Assembly (NCBI RefSeq): GCF_013778455.1
Contig: NZ_JACEHE010000002.1
Location: forward strand, 372,001-436,000
Direction: 5' to 3'
Source of the DNA: Streptomyces himalayensis subsp. himalayensis
Lineage (GTDB): Bacteria; Actinomycetota; Actinomycetes; Streptomycetales; Streptomycetaceae
DNA length: 64,000 nt
The position numbers and the translations under genes are program-made. Positions 59,824-64,000 of the stretch are shown one piece after another (position 1 is the first letter of the stretch; every line of letters starts with the position of its first letter). The notes beneath the pieces are model-generated. The model had not been told where the DNA came from. It worked only from the letters and a program-made list of their open reading frames with translations, and did no database searches.

Positions 59824-60957
59824 GTGGACTTCACCTTCACCGAGGAACAGCAGGCGGCCGCAGAGGCGGCGAAAGCAGTGTTCGCCGGGGTCACGCCGGA
59901 CGGCGTACCCAGCCCGGCCCTCACACCGGGCCCCGTCGCACAGGACTTCGACCGTGCACTGTGGACCAGGCTCGCCGACAGCGATCTGCTGAGTCTGCTG
60001 GTCGGACCCGAGTACGGCGGGGCCGGCCTGGACGCCATCGCCCTCTGCCTCGTACTGCGGGAATCCGCGAAGGTGCTCGCCCGCGTCCCGCTGCTGGAGA
60101 GCAGCGCCGCGGCATACGCCGTACACACCTACGGCGGTGAGGAACTGAAGCGCGACATACTCCCGCCCGCCGCACGCGGCGATCTCGTCCTGACCGTGGC
60201 CGCCAACGGCCGTACCGGCCACGACCCGGCGGAACTCGCCGTCGCCGCACGTCGGGACGGCGACGCCTGGGTCCTGGACGGCGTCCAGACGGCCGTGCCC
60301 TGGGCACATGGGGCCGACCTGATCATGGTCCCCGCGCACACCGGCGATGGTCGCACCATGCTGGCGCTCGTCCCGCGCGCCCACGAAGGCATCAGCCTCT
60401 ACGAGCAGATCTCCACGAGCGGCGAACGCCTCGGCGAAGTCCGTCTGGACTCCGTACGCATCAACGCCCACGACGTCATCGAGGCCGAGGGCGCCTGGGA
60501 GTGGCTGCGGAACCTTCTGGCCACCGGCACCTGCGCGCTGGCGCTGGGCCTCGGCGAGGGCGTGCTGGCCATGACGAGTACGTACACCGGCAAACGCGAG
60601 CAGTTCGGGTTCCCGATAGCCACCTTCCAGGCCGTCGCCGTGCAGGCCGCCGACCGCTACATCGACCTGCGCGCGATGGAGGCCACCCTCTGGCAGGCCG
60701 CCTGGCGCATCAGCACGGCCGCGGGCGGCGCGCTGCCGGCGTCGGGCGATGTGGCGGTCGCCAAGATCTGGGCGTCCGACGGCGTACGACGCGTCGTACA
60801 GACCGCGCAGCATCTGCACGGCGGCTTCGGCGCCGACACCGACTACCCGCTGCACCGCTACCACGCGTGGGCCAAACACCTCGAGCTGTCACTCGGCCCG
60901 GCCGCGGCGCACGAGGAAGCGCTGGGTGATCTGCTCGCCGCCCATGCACTGAGCTGA
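59824..60957 (+). CDS. acyl-CoA dehydrogenase, KstR-box controlled
   Basis: 377 residues from GTG at 59824. Normal ACAD size. MDFTFTEEQQAAAEAAKAVF, LLVGPEYGGAGLDAIALCLV, TAVPWAHGADLIMVPAH, YTGKREQFGFPIATFQAVAV (ring contacts), QTAQHLHGGFGADTDYPLHR. The last segment lacks the catalytic glutamate at its usual place (a Glu/Gly-rich GG(T/I)G context is LHGGFGADTDYPLHRYH), as in one subunit of heteromeric FadE pairs of sterol side-chain degradation. The partner subunit is not adjacent. KstR box upstream supports a sterol or terpenoid role. Confidence 0.88.
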   Translation: MDFTFTEEQQAAAEAAKAVFAGVTPDGVPSPALTPGPVAQDFDRALWTRLADSDLLSLLVGPEYGGAGLDAIALCLVLRESAKVLARVPLLESSAAAYAVHTYGGEELKRDILPPAARGDLVLTVAANGRTGHDPAELAVAARRDGDAWVLDGVQTAVPWAHGADLIMVPAHTGDGRTMLALVPRAHEGISLYEQISTSGERLGEVRLDSVRINAHDVIEAEGAWEWLRNLLATGTCALALGLGEGVLAMTSTYTGKREQFGFPIATFQAVAVQAADRYIDLRAMEATLWQAAWRISTAAGGALPASGDVAVAKIWASDGVRRVVQTAQHLHGGFGADTDYPLHRYHAWAKHLELSLGPAAAHEEALGDLLAAHALS

Positions 60958-60990
60958 TCGGCGGGCGGCCGCGGGCCCGCCAGGCAGCCT

Positions 60991-61080
60991 CGGCTCGCGG
61001 CAGGACAGTCTCGACTCAGCAAGCCGTCTCGGCTCGCGGCAGGACAGTCCCGACTCAGCAAGCCGTCTCAGCTCGCGGCG
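60991..61080. repeat. 39-bp tandem repeat
   Basis: CGGCTCGCGGCAGGACAGTC followed by (T/C)CGACTCAGCAAGCCGTCT, starts at 60991, 61030 and a partial at 61069. Two nearly identical copies and a partial third, between the dehydrogenase stop and the convergent rhodanese gene. Confidence 0.88.
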
Positions 61081-61113
61081 GGCGATCTTTGTGCAGCCGG
61101 CCGACGCGGCCCG

Positions 61114-61461
61114 CTACAGCACGAAGCCCGGCTGCCCCTTGGCGTCCACGACCGGGCGGCCGGCGGCAGCCCACACCTGCATACCGCCGTCGACGTTCAC
61201 GGCGTCGATGCCCTGCTGCACGAGGTACATCGCGACCTGCGCCGAGCGCCCGCCGGACCGGCAGATGACATGGATCCTGCCGTCCTGCGGCGCCGCCTCG
61301 GTCAGCTCGCCGTACCGGGCCACGAACTCACTGATGGGGATGTGCAGCGCCCCCTCGACGTGACCCGCCTCCCATTCATCGTCCTCGCGGACGTCCAGCA
61401 GGAAGTCCTCGGCCGAAAGCTGGCCGACCTCGACCGTGGGAACACCAGATCCGAAATGCAT
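61114..61461 (-). CDS. single-domain rhodanese
   Basis: 115 residues. LLDVREDDEWEAGHVEGALH and the active-site loop VICRSGGRSAQVAMYL (cysteine in CRSGGRS) identify a GlpE-type single-domain rhodanese (thiosulfate sulfurtransferase). Ends GGMQVWAAAGRPVVDAKGQ. It shuttles sulfane sulfur in the cytoplasm. Stands alone, flanked by tandem repeats on both sides. Confidence 0.94.
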   Translation of the reverse strand: MHFGSGVPTVEVGQLSAEDFLLDVREDDEWEAGHVEGALHIPISEFVARYGELTEAAPQDGRIHVICRSGGRSAQVAMYLVQQGIDAVNVDGGMQVWAAAGRPVVDAKGQPGFVL

Positions 61462-61600
61462 AACCCCGACGCTACCTGACCACGCCCCACCGCTTCACGG
61501 CTGCGCCGCCCACTGTTCCGGGAGCCGTATCGGGGCACCGGCTCAGCCCCGCAAGACGATCCGCTAGATCCGCTGGTCCCCTGGATCCGCTGGATCCGCT

Positions 61601-61710
61601 GGATCCGCTGGTCCGCCGGATCCGCTGGTCCGCCGGATCCGCTGGTCCGCCGGATCCGCTGGTCCGCCGGATCCGCTGGTCCGCCGGATCCGCTGGTCCG
61701 CCGGATCCGC
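61601..61710. repeat. 17-bp tandem repeat
   Basis: GGATCCGCTGGTCCGCC starts at 61601, 61618, 61635, 61652, 61669, 61686 and 61703, six full copies and a partial, preceded by GGATCCGCT 9-bp units from about 61583. The partial copy runs into the stop codon (TAG, 61712-61710) of the J-domain protein. Unit length is not a multiple of three. Confidence 0.95.
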
Positions 61711-62717
61711 TAAGCGGCCAGCAGCCGCGCCAGCTCCGCCTCACGCTCCGCGACCTCGGCCAGCAGCTGCTCGGCGATCTCGTCCAGCAGCCGGTCCGGA
61801 TCGTCGGGCGCCAGCCGCAGCATCGAGCCGATCGCGCCCTCCTCCAGCTCACGCGCGACCAGGGTGAGCAGCTCCTTGCGCTGCGCCAGCCACTCGAGCC
61901 GGGCGTACAGCTCTTCGCTGGGGCTGGGCCGCCGTTCCGCGGGCACCGGCCCTGCGGCCCACTCCTCGGCCAGTTCCCTCAGCAACGCCTCGTCACCACG
62001 GGCGTACGCGGCGTTGACCCGCGAGATGAACTCGTCACGCCGGTCCCGCTCCCGCTCGTCGTCCGCCAGATCCGGATGCGCCTTACGCGCCAGCTCGCGG
62101 TACAGCTTGCGGGCCTCGTCGCTGGGGCGCACCCGCTGCGGCGGCCTGACCGACTGATCGGTGAGCATGGCGGCGGCCTCAGGCCGCAGCCCGTCCGAGT
62201 CCATCCAGTCGTGGAACAGCTCCTCGACCGCCGGCATCGGCATGACCCGCGCCCGCGCCTCCTGCGCCCGGCGCAGATCCTCGGGATCACCGGTACGGGC
62301 TGCTCTGGCCTCGGCGATCTGCGCGTCGAGCTCGTCCAGCCGTGCGTACATCGGGCCGAGCTTCTGATGGTGCAGCCGGGAGAAGTTCTCCACCTCGACC
62401 CGGAACGTCTCGACGGCGATCTCGTACTCGATCAACGCCTGCTCAGCGTTGCGCACGGCCTGCTCGAGCCGCTCCTCGGGCCGCCGCCCATCGGAACCGG
62501 CCCGCTGCCCGCTCCCAGCCTGCTTCGCCTGCTCGCCAGCATCTGGGTGCTGATCGCCGCTGGGCTGCTGGTCGCCACCGGGCTGCTCGCCGGCACCCGA
62601 CTGGCCACCGACACCGGCGGGCTCTCCCGTGCCGGACCGCTCACCTGCGCCAGCCCGCTCCCGCGGCTCCTGGGCAGGCGGCTCGGGCGGGGTCATCTCG
62701 GCTTCCGGGGTCGTCAC
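61710..62717 (-). CDS. J-domain-like protein with disordered N-terminus and coiled coil
   Basis: 335 residues. The first 75 are Gly/Gln/Glu/Pro-rich and disordered (GAGERSGTGEPAGVGGQSGA). Residues 80-150 form a coiled coil (LEQAVRNAEQALIEYEIAVE; LDELDAQIAEARAARTG). A J-like domain carries the HPD motif in LYRELARKAHPDLADDERER, near residue 215. The C-terminus is helical again. It may recruit DnaK through HPD. Substrate unknown. A 17-bp repeat array directly follows the stop. Confidence 0.75.
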   Translation of the reverse strand: MTTPEAEMTPPEPPAQEPRERAGAGERSGTGEPAGVGGQSGAGEQPGGDQQPSGDQHPDAGEQAKQAGSGQRAGSDGRRPEERLEQAVRNAEQALIEYEIAVETFRVEVENFSRLHHQKLGPMYARLDELDAQIAEARAARTGDPEDLRRAQEARARVMPMPAVEELFHDWMDSDGLRPEAAAMLTDQSVRPPQRVRPSDEARKLYRELARKAHPDLADDERERDRRDEFISRVNAAYARGDEALLRELAEEWAAGPVPAERRPSPSEELYARLEWLAQRKELLTLVARELEEGAIGSMLRLAPDDPDRLLDEIAEQLLAEVAEREAELARLLAA

Positions 62718-62808
62718 CGGTCCAGCCTAGGCCACGGCCGCGAGACGGAGGCCAGCGCTCCGAAGGGAAGCGGCGGGGAGCGCCGAATCTGGTTTGTCGC
62801 CCCCGGCT

Positions 62809-62830
62809 GGGAGGGGGCCCGCCCCCTCCC
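62809..62830. terminator. terminator of the DUF2252 gene
   Basis: GGGAGGGGG-CCCG-CCCCCTCCC, a perfect 9-bp stem, 45 bases beyond the DUF2252 stop on the minus strand. Followed by a C-rich low-complexity tract (GCCCCGCCCCGCCCCGTCCC). Confidence 0.8.
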
Positions 62831-62874
62831 CCGCCCCGCCCCGCCCCGTCCCGCCCCCAGACCCCCCTATTCCC

Positions 62875-64000
62875 TCAAACCCCAATCTCCGCCGCCACCC
62901 TCCCCTCCCTCACCGCAGCAACCAGCCCCGCATGGTCCGCTTCCGTGCGGTCTGCGTAGGCCATCGCGAAATGTGCGATCGCCTCGTCCAGTTCCTCGGT
63001 CTTGCCGCAGTATCCGGCTATCAGTCGTGGCTCGGCGCTGTGTGCGTGGGCGCGGGCCAGTAGGGCGCCGGTCATGCGGCCGTAGTCGTCCAGCTGGTCG
63101 GCGGCCAGCGCCGCGGGGTCCACGCTGCCCTTTCGGTTGCGGAACTGCCTTACCTGGAAAGGCCGTCCGTCGACCGACGTCCATCCCAGGAGGATGTCGC
63201 TGACCACCTGCATACGCTTCTGGCCGAGCACCACTCGGCGGCCCTCGTGGTTCTCCTCCGGCACCTTGAAGCCAGCGGCCGGCAGGTGCGGCAGGAGGGC
63301 GGACGGGCGCGCTTCCTTCACCTGCAGCACCAGGGGCTCGCCCCGGTGGTCGAGGAGCAGCGCCACGTACGAGCGGGTTCCGACGCTGCCGGTGCCGACC
63401 ACCCGGAACGCGACGTCCTGGATCGCGTACCGCGCCAGCAGCGGCAGACGGTCGACGGACAGGGTGCTCAGATACTCGCCGAGGGAGGCCGCCACCGCGG
63501 CCGCTTCGGCGTCGGGTATGCGGCGCAGCACAGGCGGGGCGTCGACGAACCGCCGTCCTCCGTCGGCTGTCGGTTCGGTGGATTTGGCGGCGAACCGCCC
63601 GCTTGTGTTGTTCCGTGCCTTCTGCGAGACCCGCTCCAGCGTCCCGAGCAGGTCGTGTGCGTCCGTGTGGGAGACCAGTTCCTCGTCGGCGATGGCGTTC
63701 CACGCGTCGAGGACGGGCAGCTTCGCGAGGAGCCGCATCGTGCGCCGGTAGGCGCCCGCGGCGTCGAAGGCCGCCTTGCGGCAGGTGTCTTCATCCGCTC
63801 CCGCCTCACGGCCGGCGAGAACGAGCGATGCGGCGAGCCGCTTGACGTCCCACTCCCACGGTCCGTGCACGGTTTCGTCGAAGTCGTTCAGGTCGATGAC
63901 GAGGCCGCCGCGCGCGTCCGCGTAAAGCCCGAAGTTGGCCGCGTGTGCGTCGCCGCATATCTGTGCGCCGACGCCCGTGAGGGGCGTGCGCGCCAGGTCG
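62875..64000 (-). CDS. DUF2252 protein (5' end outside window)
   Basis: At least 375 residues, frame open to the right edge. N-terminal visible part: QICGDAHAANFGLYADARGG, then VIDLNDFDETVHGPWEWDVK, which carries the GDAH-NFG and DLNDFDE motifs of the kinase/aminoglycoside-phosphotransferase-like DUF2252 fold. Later: QDVAFRVVGTGSVGTRSYVA, LLGWTSVDGRPFQVRQFRNR and GALLARAHAHSAEP. Family function is unknown. Start codon lies beyond base 64000. Confidence 0.93.
   Translation of the reverse strand, partial: DLARTPLTGVGAQICGDAHAANFGLYADARGGLVIDLNDFDETVHGPWEWDVKRLAASLVLAGREAGADEDTCRKAAFDAAGAYRRTMRLLAKLPVLDAWNAIADEELVSHTDAHDLLGTLERVSQKARNNTSGRFAAKSTEPTADGGRRFVDAPPVLRRIPDAEAAAVAASLGEYLSTLSVDRLPLLARYAIQDVAFRVVGTGSVGTRSYVALLLDHRGEPLVLQVKEARPSALLPHLPAAGFKVPEENHEGRRVVLGQKRMQVVSDILLGWTSVDGRPFQVRQFRNRKGSVDPAALAADQLDDYGRMTGALLARAHAHSAEPRLIAGYCGKTEELDEAIAHFAMAYADRTEADHAGLVAAVREGRVAAEIGV

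Noticed and set aside
61552..61712. possible CRISPR array (regular repeats)
   Set aside because: 17-bp contiguous repeats without unique spacers and no cas genes; a minisatellite.

Overview
The window is about 64 kb of high-GC actinobacterial chromosome, almost certainly Streptomyces. Signs of this are the very high third-position GC, frequent GTG starts, TTA (bldA-type) codons confined to a few accessory genes, WhiJ/DUF397/anti-sigma ATPase regulatory sets, a K15-type DD-peptidase, a bacterial proteasome activator, and two branched-chain 2-oxoacid dehydrogenase (bkd) clusters. From memory, the order aspS ... K15-type peptidase ... bkd cluster 2 ... response regulator/kinase ... moeA ... bkd cluster 1 ... 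bkdR follows the S. coelicolor SCO3795-SCO3840 region, so most of the window is conserved core with a few insertions.

Layout. 1-2.9 kb: a ferredoxin (cut by the window edge), ferredoxin reductase and cytochrome P450 form one electron-transfer set. 2.9-6.4 kb: a small membrane protein, an orphan transketolase C-terminal-like protein with a repeat-built acidic tail, a 0.76 kb gene-poor gap, and an Rpn-like PD-(D/E)XK protein. 6.5-25.4 kb: an exported intradiol dioxygenase, aspS, a PAS-GAF-PP2C-ATPase regulator, an AI-2E-type permease, a pirin with a clear operator, SseB, a lipoprotein intradiol dioxygenase, a large acyl-CoA dehydrogenase, an M18 aminopeptidase, a thioredoxin/NHL protein, cupin, AraC/DJ-1 regulator, LURP-one protein, nitrilase-family amidase and a mycothiol-dependent-type isomerase. 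25.5-28.7 kb: an MFS/GntR pair and the K15-type DD-peptidase.

28.8-35.35 kb is the most unusual part. A 118-bp exact copy of the 3' end of the second bkd E2 gene lies just after the K15 gene terminator. The intact E2 gene lies 6.4 kb away in the same orientation. Between the copies are a frameshifted K15-family remnant, a small basic protein gene, a 1080-aa STAND-like ATPase with C-terminal TPR/Sel1-like repeats and four TTA codons, a DUF397/WhiJ-like/anti-sigma ATPase set, and a RelE-type toxin-antitoxin pair. This looks like an island that entered at the 3' end of the E2 gene. No integrase is visible.

35.2-42.8 kb: E2, E1beta and E1alpha of bkd cluster 2, a DevR-like response regulator, a transmembrane Ser/Thr kinase, and the proteasome activator Bpa. 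43-49 kb: a Pro/Ser-rich surface protein, a quinone oxidoreductase, and a translationally coupled mobA-moeA-K+ channel set in which MoeA carries a His/Gln/Ala-repeat extension. 49-54 kb: bkd cluster 1 with divergent Lrp/AsnC regulator BkdR. 53.7-57.1 kb: a TetR regulator, PaaN and a SpoU methyltransferase. The same TetR-type operator (ACCGAT-YG-TTCGGT) lies before both bkdA1 and paaN, suggesting one regulator links the two. 57-64 kb: an HTTM/DUF5819 pair, an acyl-CoA dehydrogenase behind a KstR-like box, a rhodanese, a J-domain protein and a DUF2252 protein cut by the right edge.

Metabolic theme: branched-chain 2-oxoacid, phenylacetate-type and acyl-CoA catabolism with local repressors. No tRNA, rRNA, CRISPR array or IS transposase was seen.
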